DNA of 64,000 nucleotides from Thereva unica (Eukaryota > Arthropoda > Insecta > Diptera > Therevidae), in assembly GCA_949987705.1 (NCBI GenBank), contig OX465284.1:111211163-111275162 (forward strand), in the 5' to 3' direction. Made by a program: the position numbers and the translations under genes. The notes under the pieces were generated by a model. That model had not been told where the DNA came from, searched no databases, and was given only the letters and a program-made list of their open reading frames with translations. Of the stretch, positions 23,850 through 35,799 are shown piece after piece. The first letter of the stretch is position 1; every line of letters begins with the position of its first letter.

Positions 23850-25020
23850 CGATTTTTTTGAATACTTCCGGTTATCCGATCAGCCTGAAATCCTGCACAC
23901 AGCTTCAGCTCCGATGACAATGCAATATGGTATACTCAATATACCGTTAGATCCATGGCGGCCGTCTCAAGCAAAACGTGCAAAATCTCTTGTTCAGTTG
24001 AACAAAAAGGATATAAGCCATGTAGTAAAGGTGCCGACCGGTCACTTTCCCTTGGGCTCGCACGCCGAAAGATTAGGATTAGTCCCCACAACGACTTATG
24101 CAGAAGTTGTGGTAATGAAGAAGAGAAAGAAACTGTATCCCATCTTCTCTGTACATGTCCCGCCCTCGCAAGGAAAAGAGGGGCCTTCCTTGACTCATCC
24201 TTACTTGATGGATTCAGCGAGCTGCAAAATATTGGTGTTCCTAACCTCTGTCGCTTTATCAAAGGCTCAAAATGGCTTGAAATGGCCTGAACTTTGTCCC
24301 AACACTAGAATGACATCACAATGGGCCCAATGGCGTGCCTAAGTGGACTCTTTAGTGGGGGCAGACATTTCAATCTAACCTTCAGCTACGATGACAATGC
24401 AATATGGTATAGTCAATATACCGTTAGATCCATGGCGGCCGTCTCAAGAAGATGGATTGCTGTTTTCCTCAAGCAACAAATTTTGCAATCGATTTTTGAA
24501 ATACTTCCTATCATGCTGAAATTTTTACACACAGCTTTAGCTCCGATGATAATCCAATATGGTATACTCAATATACCGTTAGATCCATGGCGGCCGTCTC
24601 AAGAAGATGGATTGCTGTTTTCCTCAAGCAGCAAATTTTGCAATCGATTTTTGAAATACTTCCTATCATGCTGAAATTTTTACACACAGCTTTAGCTCCG
24701 ATGATAATGCAATATGGTATACTTAATATACCGTTAGATCCATGGCGGCCGTCTCAGGAGGGTGAATTAAAATATTCTTCACAACCTCTTCAACATGGGT
24801 ATCAAATGAAATGGTATGATAAGTAGAATACAATAAGCAATATAGTATACTCAATATATCGTTAGGTCCATGGCGGCCATCTCAAGAGGGCGGATTACCA
24901 TTTTCTTCATAACCCCCTCGACATGGGTATCAAATGAAAGGATATCATAGGAAGAATACAATAAGCAATATGGTATACCTAATATACCGTTAGATCCATG
25001 GCGGCCACCTCATGAGGGTG
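23850..25020. repeat. Complex tandem array with CCATGGCGGCC core (units of about 155 and 128 bp)
   Basis: The core CCGTTAGATCCATGGCGGCC occurs at 23944, 24421, 24576, 24731, 24859 (degenerate) and 24987. Spacings within the unbroken part are 155, 155, 128 and 128 bases. The 155-base units carry a CAAATTTTGCAATCGATTTT module. The 128-base units instead carry a GGGTATCAAATGAAA module. A LINE tail interrupts the array between about 23970 and 24330. Confidence 0.8.
23970..24300 (+). pseudogene. R1/Jockey-type LINE 3'-terminal zinc-knuckle fragment
   Basis: The plus strand reads LCRSCGNEEEKETVSHLLC, then TCPALARKR and, further on, VPNLCRFIKGSKWLE. The Cys-x2-Cys ... His-x4-Cys pattern followed by PALA and R is the standard C-terminal end of R1, LOA and Jockey polyproteins. 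It is inserted into the tandem array. Confidence 0.75.
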
Positions 25021-25049
25021 GATTACCATTTTCTCGCTCAATTCTTCTT

Positions 25050-25560
25050 GGCCGGTGGTGGCGCTGTTTTCTTCGCTCTTTGTAATAGCATCTGTATTTT
25101 CGCTCGAACGATCCGCAATCGGGCCTACGCATTGCACGTATGTCTTTGAGCGTCGATCGGAATCTTGCGTAAGCTGTTGTTGTTAATCACTTCGTGTCCG
25201 AATTTGGCCATCGTTCTTCTCAGCCGGTTCGAACTGCACCTGAAATTGCATTAAAGTCCCCCGCCAGTATGATTAATTCGGCTCGAGGATCGTATCCAGC
25301 GTCGTCCTTGTTAACGCCATACTGGTCTCGGCTTCTGCATAAACGGATACGATATGGGTCTTGATCGTTCGATCGATGATTATAACCACCAAACGTTTGG
25401 ATATCGGTTGGAATGCGATGACGCTACTGGAAACCCGTCGATCGACTATAAACCCGACGCCGGCCTCTCGTTTCTCACCACCGTAATAATAAAGCGTCAA
25501 CGTTTCGTGGGTGTGGGACGGTCGTCAATGTCCCGGATCCTCGTCGTTCCGATAGCACAA
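25050..25560 (-). pseudogene. RTE-like LINE relic, copy C (endonuclease part)
   Basis: The minus strand gives YYYGGEKREAGVGFIVDRR, FQPISKRLVVIIIDRTIKTH and IVSVYAEAETS between about 25500 and 25300. Traces of the GDFNA box and linker continue down to about 25050. This is an endonuclease segment only, with frameshifts. Confidence 0.78.
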
Positions 25561-25564
25561 CAAC

Positions 25565-26960
25565 TAAAAGTAATCGCTGGACACCCCCCACCACCCCAAG
25601 AATTCCATCAAAGGTTAATGGGGGTCGAAGACAACCAATCAACTCCCGTTCTTTACTACATGTACCAAACCTGCTCGATGACTTTTACGTAGCAGTCACC
25701 GGTCACCATGGGATCGGGGGAGAAGAAAGCCCGAACATAAAACCTGCAAAATGGGAATGGAATTAATAAATTTTCCGATTCTGAGTAAAATTAAAATTTC
25801 AATTTTCTGCTTGAAGGGCTTTTCCCGAGTCCCGTTACATCACATGCTGGCCGGAGATGTTTCAAGTTTCGAGTTTCAAGAGCTGCCATTTCGCAAATTC
25901 GCCATAAATTCCCGGCTCATGGGACTTAGATGATGTTCATCACTGCAGGCAGCCTTCGTCCTTACACGACGACGAGAACCTTGTCGTACGGCGAGAACCT
26001 TGTCGTGCGATGAGAGGGGCTGGCGGTCGGTAACTTTCCAGCCCGGCTCCAATTGAAATTGTCCTGATAACGAGATTAAAGACCGCGACAATGTGGAGCG
26101 ACTTAAATTCAATTTTCCTGTCCTTTTCATAACGTAATAAATTACGACGAGGAATTAAGCCAGGATCCATCGGGACATCTGCAGCCTTAAGTTTTGGGTA
26201 GTTCCGAGTTGAAATACTCGCAGAATATGAAATCATGCTAGCTCCTCTCCTCGACTCATGCCGCTGCAGAGGAAGGAAACCTTTTCTTTACCCTTTTTTG
26301 TTTCGTTTTAGCAGAAAAAACATCTTGAAAAGTTCGCAGTGATACAAAAAGGAGCTGCAGGCCCAAGGAGTTAGCGGAAAGTTGAAGAATCGTTTATGTG
26401 TTGCTCAAATGAAAAAGTTTTGTTCTTTTCTCCGAGTTTGGCTCGTCCCATTCCAAAAATGTTTTAGGATTCTTTTTCACACACCATTCCCCGCCAATGC
26501 CCTAAAAAGCGCACCCCCGGATGGAGGGAGTGATGGAAAAAATTATTTTTTAGGTTCGTTGTTTGTGGCGCCATTTGAGGAATTGTTTTCCTTTTTCTTA
26601 ATTTAACTTGAATTCGTGATTTGCGTTCTTTTGAGGGTGTTCCGAAAATGCGTGGATCAAAGGAAATGGCAGGTTGATTCCATTGGCTTCGCTGCTGGAA
26701 GTCAAAATTGGCAAATAAATCAATATTTCTGCTTCAAAATAATTTTTTGTGTCTGGTGTTTTGTGGAGGACTCTTATGAGGTTGTTCAAGGTTCTTACGT
26801 ATAGCCTTAGATTTTTTTGTTGCTAGTAAGATCAACGAAATTTGTTAGATGTGTGGGAATAGTCAAGCTCCACATTTAGATAAGACGCCAATTAGGAAGA
26901 AGAGCAGAAAAACGAAGAGATTCATTCATTGGATTCATCATGACAGTTTACAACATCTAT
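25565..26960. other. No gene recognised
   Basis: Contains a direct repeat CGACGAGAACCTTGTCGTAC / CGGCGAGAACCTTGTCGTGC near 25968-26008. No conserved protein is seen. The open frame at 26382-26606 has no domain. Confidence 0.4.
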
Positions 26961-26961
26961 A

Positions 26962-27860
26962 CTTCTTCTTCTTCTTTGAACCGTTAGCTGGAGGTCCAAG
27001 CGACACGTCCCCGCAACGGATACGCCGCTGTCGGTGCCGCTGGGTATCGAACTCTATTCACGATTCGTTTCCATTCGTGCCGGTTTTTGGCGACGACGTC
27101 TCGATAACTAATTATCGTTGATTCTTTGGGTCGCCCTCGACATTCTTTAGCCAGCTTTTCTTCGGTGCCGATCGTTGAATTCTTCAGTATGCAGGACAGT
27201 CTCGCCAAAGAGGTTTACGTGGCAAGCGGTTATCATCCATTGGCAAACATGTGAAACCACTATAGTCGACGTTATTGTATTTCTTCTTCGATCAGTGCCT
27301 GCTGATCGCATCTTTGTCTGTCTAACTGTCCTGCTTCCAAGGCGATCGCGTATTGAGACACGAGAAGACAAGAACCTGCCTCAAGCATCGCATTTGGATG
27401 ACCTCAACTTGTTGACGTCCGACTTGAGCAGTGTCCACATTTCCGATCCATAAAGAAAGATCGGTAGGATCGACTAACTACTTTCTTTTTGATGGCAATA
27501 TTTGTTCGCTTCCATATGCACCACTTGAGCGGGGCGAGTGCTGCTGCTGCCTGGCGGATACGGCTGTGAACGTCGGCCAACGATGACACTTTCGTTTCCT
27601 CACCCAATAATCCCAAATATTTGAACATCGGAACCTGTCCGATTTGGGATCCGTATGACTGCGAACCGACGTCTCCCTGTCGGACACCCGTTTAAATCGG
27701 GAACTCCTCGGATCAGTCGCTTCGAATACGAACGCTGCTGGTTGAGTCATCGTACTACGCTTGGAGAAGTTGGATGATTTTCAATGGCAGGTATTCCGAA
27801 TCCAAGGCTCTCCACAAGCTGTTCCAATCGAAGCGAAGTCGATGAAAACGACGACAGTTC
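26962..27860 (-). pseudogene. RTE-like LINE relic, copy D (3' half)
   Basis: Reading down from 27860: VVVFIDF (RT box, then a deletion), FVFEATDPRSSRFKRVSDRE at about 27720-27660, a post-palm part with PLKWCIWKRTNIAIKKK at about 27540-27490, then tail pieces. It ends at 26962 in a (GAA)n-type simple tail, read as CTTCTTCTTCTTTGAACCG on the plus strand. Confidence 0.8.
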
Positions 27861-28044
27861 GTCTATTTTCGGTGTGACTAATTTGGGTATTCGGGCAGTA
27901 CTTGTAGTGGACAGCAAGAATTTCCAAAGAAGGTTTCGTACCTCCTCCGCTTTCCACATACATCAGACTTCCCTTAACCTATCCTATCCTTTGAGCTAAG
28001 TTTACTACTAGACATTACACCATGACTACCATAACCTGGAGCGC

Positions 28045-28150
28045 GTTCAACAACCTCACTATAGTTAACCATAGTTAACTCAGGTAAACTTTTGTCGCTG
28101 AAAAACTCCCGTGGTTAACCATGGTGTAGTTTAACTTTAACCCTGACAGT
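28045..28150. mobile_element. Partial palindromic MITE with TTAACCATGGTTAA-type motifs
   Basis: GCGCGTTCAACAACCTCACT and TAGTTAACCATAGTTAAC are followed by AAACTTTTGTCG and AACTCCCGTGGTTAACCATG. The same order occurs in the reverse complement of 42239-42376. It appears to be one arm of that foldback family. Confidence 0.6.
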
Positions 28151-30329
28151 TATGTCTAGTTAAATCCGAACAAATCAAAGTGGGATTTGTCGGACAAATT
28201 CCGTTATAAACTGTCAGTGACAATTGAATCAAAGGTCGTCTAGAATGATTTCGTCGATAATTCCCTATCTGTCATCAATGACACTACCAATGAAACACTA
28301 AAAGAAAACATCTGTTACAATAACCCAACATGTCACCAGTCCCGTCCTCCCTCGCATCCAAACGAGGGATACCCAAACAGAAAAAGGACCAACAACATCG
28401 AACGACTTTAACAAGCCATAACCTACTCCGAATAGACCTATTTAGACTCCAATCAATATCATCGCCTGCCCTTATCACTGAATCAACGTTGCATTTTAAA
28501 CACAATCAAAATTGCCCTTTTCGCCGATTCCTGCGAGCGAACGAACCCTTCCAGAAAGGAGCGCGTTTCTTTTGTTCCGACGAGTCGTGTGCGTGTTCTT
28601 CCTTCTGGCTAAAATTGAGAACGAACACAAAGATTCCTTCAACAACGAAGACGACAGGCAAAAACCATAAGAAATTTTATTGGCAAAAACCATTTTAGCT
28701 GTAGAAGATGTTCAGCGCTCGCCAAAATCCTTTTAAAAGACTCTCGGCACGCTCCGCTTTATCCTTTCCATTTAAGAGACTCACAAACGACGACGTGCCT
28801 TAACATATGTTCGAGACTCACGTTTGGGCGCTTATACGAAAATCATTTTGCTACGTTTGATGAGTGTTTTTCTTTTTTTTGCTTCAAACGGAAGGAGTTT
28901 GGCGTGTTTTAAGTACAAGCCGATAACGCTGAAATTCGCGACGATAAATCACAGTTTTCGCGTTTTTATGTGCCTTTAAAGTCGCTAATGAAACTTCATA
29001 GCTGGGAGCACCAAAGAACCATTGCGATAAAATGGAATGGAGTTGCATGAAGGCGGTGAGAGTGCCTCCTGGCTCCTTAAAGGACTCCTTCCTACACACA
29101 GAGCACCTAGAAACTGGAAGTTTAAAATCTGCTTAGACCTCGCCGCGAATGTTCGAAAATACTTCCAATCCCGCCCACAATTTCTCAGCCCACATTTTCG
29201 AAGACAAAAGCTCGCCTTGAAAAGCTCTTTCGAAACTAAAAAACGACGCCTGCATGTAGAAACAGTTTCGCCCCATCGCCATGGAGCGGCCCCATTCATT
29301 GTCCTCCGTTGATGCAAGAAAAGGGAAAAACCGATTTCACGAAATGCTTCAACGATAACGAAAATTCGATAAGCTTTAAGCGGCGAACTTTCGATTAGAT
29401 CCTAATAAAAGGGCGGCGAGGGCTCGGATTTATTAGTAGTTGGCTTTTATGGCGGATTATCGGCAGGCTCCGGAGGATACACGCTCGCATAATGGCGATA
29501 TTTCTGCATTAACATAATCCTTGGGCCTTTAGGAGCTCGTCCTGCATTTTATGAGATTCGCCCCATTTTTATGCCGTTGCTCTTACGGCCGGCGATTAAT
29601 GGTAATTTGTGCTTCTGTGGAAATCTATTGGAAGTTATTGGCTGCCGGAAGTTGCCAAAGGCGATTCTCGTTGATGATTTTAGCAGGAATTTGGCAGGGA
29701 TTTAAGCAATCCGCAAGAAATGTGTTGCTTTAAACGCTGAGTGGCTGCAAAGCGGTTTGCTGATATTTACGAGCGGCGAAAGTAATGTAATGCAAAGCGA
29801 TGTTATGCGATGCAATGTGGTGATCGAACAGCTGTCGTAATTTCATGTCTTTGTTTACTTTCAGCTGGTTGCAGATGAATTCTAAGAGCAACTCAATGGC
29901 CAAAATTGTTTCACCTAAGGCTACTCAGACGATGTTCTCGTCGTAGTATCGGGTGAAACATACGATAAAATGTCAAGACGTTTGCAGCTGGCACTTGATT
30001 TGGTTTCCTCGCACTCAGAACTGTGAGTTCATCACGACCAACCATATTCTTAGAAGTGACGCTAGATAACAAGCTCAACTGGAACCATCTAAAGGATACT
30101 CTGATGGGCAGGACACGGGGTCTACAACCAGGGTGAAAGTTCTCCTCAATTTGGTATCGCTCCACCTTGAGGTAGAGAAACCGCTATTAACGTAAACTAA
30201 GGCAGAAAACGAATGGCCAATCAGGGCCGTAAGACCAAGTTTAAATTAGTTTGGTGTTCCCTTATTGGGCCAATAAAAATGTGGAACAGGGCCCTTGTTT
30301 GCTGAAGAGAACCCTTTGCCGATCGGACT
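28151..30329. other. No gene recognised
   Basis: Several open frames on both strands (for example 28330-28698, and 29037-29312 against 28985-29317) overlap and match no family. They are most likely chance. Confidence 0.4.
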
Positions 30330-31440
30330 TTGCTCAAACATAACGAAAGGCGTGTAATGATGACGTCCTCCACGTATGCGTGACGAGTCCATCGCGTTGG
30401 TTCGCCCTGGGCAATGCGTTCTCGAATGTAACAGACAGTCGTCCTCCCAACCTTGTGTTCCTCTCCCTGCTTCTCAATCCCTGTTACCTATCTCCAATCC
30501 CCAACCCTCTGGGTCGGATCAAGGTGTAATACGAACCGTGCCAATGACCAGCTTGGTTGGGGTCCAGATTAAAAAAAAATAGCTTAGTCGTGAGCGGCGC
30601 GTTCCGGATACCTGGCGATCTCCGGCTCTAGCTAGCCTAACCAGGATACTGCGAATCTCTACCCGGGTGGACCTCGTTTCTCCGCTGGTGGGAGTAATTA
30701 TGGATAAATCTAAGAAAACCAACAAAAAAGGGTCCGGTTTCCCTAAACGAAAACCGGAATAAAACACAAATCCCGCTGTAAAAAGGGCTACGGCGCCCCT
30801 GAGCCAACCCAAACCAAGTGGAGCCACAAACTCCACCCCGCGAAAAAATGCTTCCCCCAAGCGATCATTAGTAAGCCTACTACTCCTTGCGACACCGTTG
30901 CTGCCCAGTGTACACTTGCGGGTATGGCCGCTGCGGGGGATCGGGGGAGCGAATGGTTTGCGGAAGGGCCAACAACCTCAGAAACCTGACCCGGCAGAGG
31001 CAGGTCACCAAGAAGTCCGCCTGACCAGCATAATCCTTCGCCGCTTGGCCACCAATCCGATCAGGGAAAACCCAGTGTTGAAGGAGGACTACACCAAAGT
31101 CCAGGATGACATTGCTTGGTCATCCCAAACTAAAGCGGTTTAGAGGTGCACAGGTCTCTAAACGTCAACGGTCTGTGGGTAACCAAGCACCCACAGGACT
31201 GTTCCAGAAAAGTCCAAGACGCACGGAATCAAAGCGATATCCTTCACAGAAATAGCGAAGGATCACAAAAAAATCTGCGTCCTGGACGAGAATGACGAAA
31301 ATGGGATGATCCCCAAACGCCAATGGCCATAGGTGCAAGTCGCCCTCGCTAAAGTGGCTATGGAGGTACTGACGGATATACAGTTTTCAACTCAGAGTGT
31401 CTGTACGGTACGGCTGCCCTCGGTCGACTGCAATTGACGT
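30330..31440 (+). pseudogene. LINE ORF1-like relic (LOA/R1 type)
   Basis: A Lys/Pro-rich basic region (DKSKKTNKKGSGFPKRKPE) near 30690-30760 is followed by a polar, unrecognised middle. At about 31230-31340 comes FTEIAKDHKKICVLDENDEN, then MIPKRQWP and VALAKVAMEVL. That last part resembles the ORF1 domain often annotated as DUF4780 (pattern ..I.VLDR.D..G.IP...W..V..AL). Stops and shifts make it a relic. The clade assignment is an inference. Confidence 0.55.
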
Positions 31441-31623
31441 TCCCTATCTCGCGGGCTTATCCGTTGACAACATGCTGCAGTTCAGTTGCGTCGTTGAAAT
31501 GTTCTTCTCATCTAGGGTGTAGGGATGGTGTTTATTTGTAGACTTGTTGTGTGGATGGTGTGAAGGAGATGTTGCTAATAAGAATGTCTTATCACAGAAA
31601 CCATGATGTAGATGATAGCTAAA

Positions 31624-32330
31624 GGTCTTCTTCTTCTTCTTCTTTCTTCTTTAACCGTTCTACAACCGGTATCCGATCCTGGCCTTTCGCAACTGTTCTC
31701 TCCACCGGTCCCGATTCTGAGCCGATGTCATCCAGTTTGGCATCCCCAAGCTCTGAGCGTCCTGGTCTACGCAATCCTTCCAGCGAAGGCTGGGTCTCCC
31801 TCGCTGTCGCATCCCATAGGTCTTACCACAGAGAACCGAGCAGGCTCATCTTAACTCATACGAGCTAGATGCCCTGCCCATCGGAGCCTACCGAGCTTTA
31901 TTTTCTTCACAACATCTATGCTGCGATAGCGCTCGTAGGTCTCGTCATTGTAGAGTCCGGAATCGTCCCTCCTCACATACGAGGCCAACAATCCTCCGAA
32001 GTATTTTCCTCTCGAACACGCCCAAGAGGTCTGAGTGCTTTTTGCTAAGCACCCGACCCACGTTTCAGATGCATATGTATGTGAAGACCATCGTCTTATA
32101 TAGTAAAAGTTCAGACGTTATGGTTAGATACTTGGATTCAAAGAGCCTTGACAGACTATAGTAGGCTTTGTTGGCTTTTAGCAGTCGCGTGGGTATTTCT
32201 AGTTCCATGTTATTGTCGGCTGCTACTATTGTCCCAATGTAGGTTAATGATTTTACCACTTCAAACTCGTGCTCCTCTGCCTTCATTGTGGGACCAATGT
32301 TAGGTGTTCTCATTCTTCTTCTTCTAACCC
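31624..32330 (-). pseudogene. Second RTE-like LINE family, 3' end of the polyprotein
   Basis: The minus strand reads EEHEFEVVKSLTYIGTIVAA, DNNMELEIPTRLLKANKAYY, then LYKTMVFTYICI. Across shifts it goes on to RTFERKILRRI, RRRYDS-type wording, RQRGRPSLRWKDCVDQDAQS and NRDRWRR. This is the thumb and C-terminal tail of RTE-type LINEs. It ends at a TTCTTCTTCTTC run near 31630, i.e. a (GAA)n tail on its own strand. Sequence differs from the six-copy family, so it is a separate family. Confidence 0.82.
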
Positions 32331-32334
32331 TTAA

Positions 32335-33168
32335 AAATACAACAAAAACCAAAACGAATCCCTTCTCAAAAATGTATTAAAACTCCAATTAATTTTGACA
32401 AGTTGAACAGACACCAAAAAAAACCCCTTGAAACAAAACGGGGAAAAAACTGCACCCTTTCACGTAGTTTCAATAAAAAAAAACCTTTTTTGCTTTTATT
32501 CTTGTCAAATCAGATTCATTACTTGGCGGTTGAGCTTCACAGTCAGATAAGGTACCACTACATCACCTTTCTGCTATGCCTCGTAGCTTGACAAGTTTAA
32601 CTCCATCAAACTGGAAGGTCTACCTTAAAACTTATCCCATTTCTTCCACGGATTCCCTTTTGCCTTCGTCAGTTTTGTCCTCTTTACCTTCCATAGAGAA
32701 GCTCTTTCCACTGAGGTTTAGGGATGTTGGGTTGGGACACCCTTAATCGTTCCAGTTTCATTCCATTGCTCCAACCTCCCAGTAGACCGGGGTTTTTACT
32801 ACTTTATGCCTTCTCCGTGGGGAGTGGGGTTTTGGTTTTTTTCCTTCGGCGTGGATTTCAAACCAGTTACCGCGTTACCCTTTGAGGTTTTGCGACGTCC
32901 TTAAGGCGCTTTGCACCCGGTTCGGGCTGCTTCCACAAGCTCTGGAACAATTAGACTCGCTCCTGTTGTGCCGGTAGGTGTGCTACTTCCGAATACATTT
33001 CCTTTTAGAAGCTAAATCCGTGTGAACTGAGTTGTTCCAATTATTTTTTTTTATTGCTGACATTTCGTGCTCAGGTTTGTTTTCTTCGATTATGTTTCTT
33101 GATTGAAGCACAGATGTCGCTTTTGATAAAATTTTGGATTTTCGTCCAGAAATTAATATATTCGTGTG
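32335..33168. other. No gene recognised
   Basis: No recognisable protein or repeat beyond a short segment at 33108-33140 (CAGATGTCGCTTTTGATAAA), which recurs in the small elements at 49754-49935 and 60470-60610. Confidence 0.4.
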
Positions 33169-33466
33169 TATGGGGCCGTTCATAAATTACGTGAGGCGTT
33201 TAAGGAGGGGAGGGGTCGAGCCGAATCTCACCAAATCTCACGTGGGGGAGAGGGGAGGTCTCGGCAAATATCACGTAATTTTTTTTTAAAGAAACAGTGT
33301 AAAATGGCAAGAAAACAGGTCGACCGGCACGACTAAGCTTGACTCATTCTATTTGAGGGATGATGCTTCAGGTATCCGCCTGACAGGCCGTGGCATGCAG
33401 ATGAAATCATGATTCCCTACAGACACACAGGTGAAAACGACTGCTTAGCATAGCAGGTTATTAATT

Positions 33467-33840
33467 CAAGTGCAAAAATGTTCGTGGCCGCAACGAAAGC
33501 TTCAAGGCGGCTCCAGATTCACGCCGTGAACACCCGCGAACAAGCGTGAACGCGAGTGTGGACGGTTTTCACCTTAGTTCGTGCCTTGCTCAAGTGCAAA
33601 AATGTTCGTGGCCTCACTAAAATCTTCCAGGCGGCTACAGATTCACGCCGTGAACACCCGCGAACAAGCGCGAACGCGAGTGTGGATGGTTTTCACCTTA
33701 GTTCGTGCCTTACTCAAGTGCAAAAATGTTCATAGCCTCAACGAAAGCATCAAGGCGCCTGCAGTCTCACGCCGTGAACACCCGCAAACAAGCGCGAAAG
33801 CGAGTGTGGATGGTTTTCACGCTTAGCTCGCGCCTTGCTT
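33467..33840 (+). repeat. Tandem repeat, three units of 124 bp
   Basis: Units begin CAAGTGCAAAAATGTTCGTG at 33467, 33591 and 33715 (the third reads ...GTTCATAG). Each contains ACGCCGTGAACACCCGC and GTGTGGATGGTTTTCAC. The units are highly similar, pointing to recent expansion. The two open frames across them are periodic by-products. Confidence 0.9.
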
Positions 33841-34784
33841 TCCGTTACGAGTGGATACGGCGTGAATTCTTGCCGTCAATTCACGGCTCGAGAGTGACTA
33901 GAAGTTTGGATCTTCAGGCCCGAACTGACGATAAATGCGATTTTTGGCAGCTTTCTTGAACTGTAGGCATTCTTGAACTTCAGGCCAAACAGTTGGCGGC
34001 CGCTCAGTGTATAGTAATACTTCGCCTCAAGGCGAAAACTTTCAGGTCACGGCCTGCCGTCCAACTGTGTGTAAATTGGGGCCTTAAGATACCAAGTAAC
34101 ACTGAACCGCGAAAAGGCCATTTAGAATTACAAGAAGGTACAAACCCGAATTTAAGCGTAATGAAATGCTTGTTGGGTGAGTGCTCACGTTTTGGTAGTT
34201 GTGTGTCCACCACCAGCGGAAAAACGAGGAAGTCAAGGGAGTCCGGAATTATCAGTTATCTCATATAAAATCTTGCTCCCAGAACCCCGCCCCCCCATGC
34301 ACCCAGATGAACTTTTTACACGCCTTTCACTAGATTTAAATACGGTTACGTACACGGATTTTCTACGCGAGCGCCTTTCCTGCAGTTCTATATTCAAAGG
34401 AAAGTCCAGCCTTGCTGTGCTTACGACTAGGATCCGCGGAATTTGCGGGACTACAAAAAAACTGATAGATTTTGTTCTAAGTAGTTATGTGCATGAATTT
34501 ATGAAGTATTATATGAAATAAGAGCATAACAGACCACTCGAATTTTCTTACATAGTACCATATAAATTGTAATTTTGAAATTACTCTCCGTTACAGCAGA
34601 GTTTATGCTACCGATGTAAGAAAATTTCAGCGGAATCAATTCCGCGTAGTTCACCTAAGTACTTTGTTTGACTTACTCAGTAGTTGGTTTCACATACAAT
34701 ACAATTAGCGGCGAGGTTAATCCCCAAACGGTCAAATGCATGTGGGAATCCCCTGCCGTAGGCGTAGGGTTACTTGACATTTAC

Positions 34785-35216
34785 TGTGTTCCCATGAACC
34801 GGAGTTTACAAAAAAAATTTTCCCGCAAGTTAACTCGATGCTTTATTTCCATGACGGTTCTGGATTGACAGATAAATAATTTTACATCGTGTCTCCGTTG
34901 CTTCATGTTTTGATATGATAAAACCAAGCTTAGGAGTCACCCTTTGTACTAGTAGTCTGTCATGTCGTTAAGGTCAAGGTACAATGTCTTGTAGCAAGCT
35001 TGGTTTGAAGAATAGATAAGAATAGGAAGAGCTATGGGATCTGGGGGGGATGAACTCTATCTGCGGTAAACGCACTTAAACAAACACATATGCAAAACTC
35101 GGCTTAATCCTACGTGTTTCGTGGAGTTTTCTTGGATTTAACGAAACTTTTCTCACCCCCGTTTACATGCGCGGTTACTATGAGCTAACCGAGGGTAAAC
35201 TCTGCATGGAAACTCA
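34785..35216 (+). mobile_element. MITE with TGTGTTYCCATG inverted termini, carrying a nested insertion
   Basis: The left end TGTGTTCCCATG at 34785 and the inverted right end CATGGAAACTCA ending at 35216 correspond to the element at 52329-52617 in reverse. Shared internal stretches include AAGTTAACTCGATGCT and TTTCGTGGAGTTTTCTTGGA. About 160 bases near 34893-35053 are absent from the other copy and represent a nested insertion. Confidence 0.75.
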
Positions 35217-35326
35217 GTAATTGATCAGGTTCGGATACACTTGCATAAATATACTTAGACGGTTTTCTGTTATAGCTGTATTGATTAGTAGGCAGATATA
35301 TCTTAACGATTTTTTATGTGGAAGAG

Positions 35327-35480
35327 TCTTAGCTTAGGTATCACCCTTCATACTACCAGTCCGCCATGTCGTTTACTACATGGCACAAAGTCTGGTGATA
35401 GCCCGAAGATAGAAAAGGGATATGATAGGTTAAGGGTAAGCTGAGCCACAACAGTCGCAGTTAGCAAGAGACTGCCTCGT
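35327..35480 (+). repeat. Dispersed repeat segment (AGCTTAGGTATCACCCTTC)
   Basis: AGCTTAGGTATCACCCTTC... with ATGTCGTT downstream resembles the nested insertion at 34923-34975 and, more weakly, 44620-44665. It has no coding content. This is a short family of unknown type. Confidence 0.4.
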
Positions 35481-35799
35481 CGGAGTGTTATGCCCCCTGA
35501 AACAAGAGAATCCAGCCTAACCAGCCGACAAAGGCTGTGACGCAAGAACACTTTCACATGGAGCCAGTCCAAACTAGTTTCAAGTCAGTCTCGTTTCTGT
35601 CGTCCCGTGTATGGATTTCCGCTTCCGTACAGGGGCAAGCAATACTACTAGAGATTTTTTAAAATTTTAAAAATCTCACGTGAAATGATTAGGGTGGAGG
35701 GAGGGGGCCGAGAGAAATCTCACGATATCTCACCAAGGGCGGAGGGGGGGTCGAAATATCGCAAAAATCACCTCACGTTATTAATGGACGACCCCTATG

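Larger units (their letters stand above)
33173..35795. mobile_element. Possible 2.6-kb non-autonomous element bracketed by inverted GGGGYCGTYCATWAATWACG ends
   Basis: The left end GGGGCCGTTCATAAATTACG (near 33172) is matched by the inverted right end (near 35795), which reads GGGGTCGTCCATTAATAACG on the minus strand. TATG occurs directly outside both ends (33169-33172 and 35796-35799) and could be a target duplication. Inside are a 3 x 124-bp tandem array, a MITE with a nested insertion, and no transposase that I can recognise. The two ends could instead be separate insertions of a short element. Confidence 0.45.

Noticed and set aside
29037..29312. 91-codon open frame with a basic product
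   Set aside because: An equally long antisense frame overlaps it and neither matches a family.
33467..33840. CRISPR array
   Set aside because: Units are adjacent 124-bp tandem copies without alternating unique spacers, in an insect-type genome.
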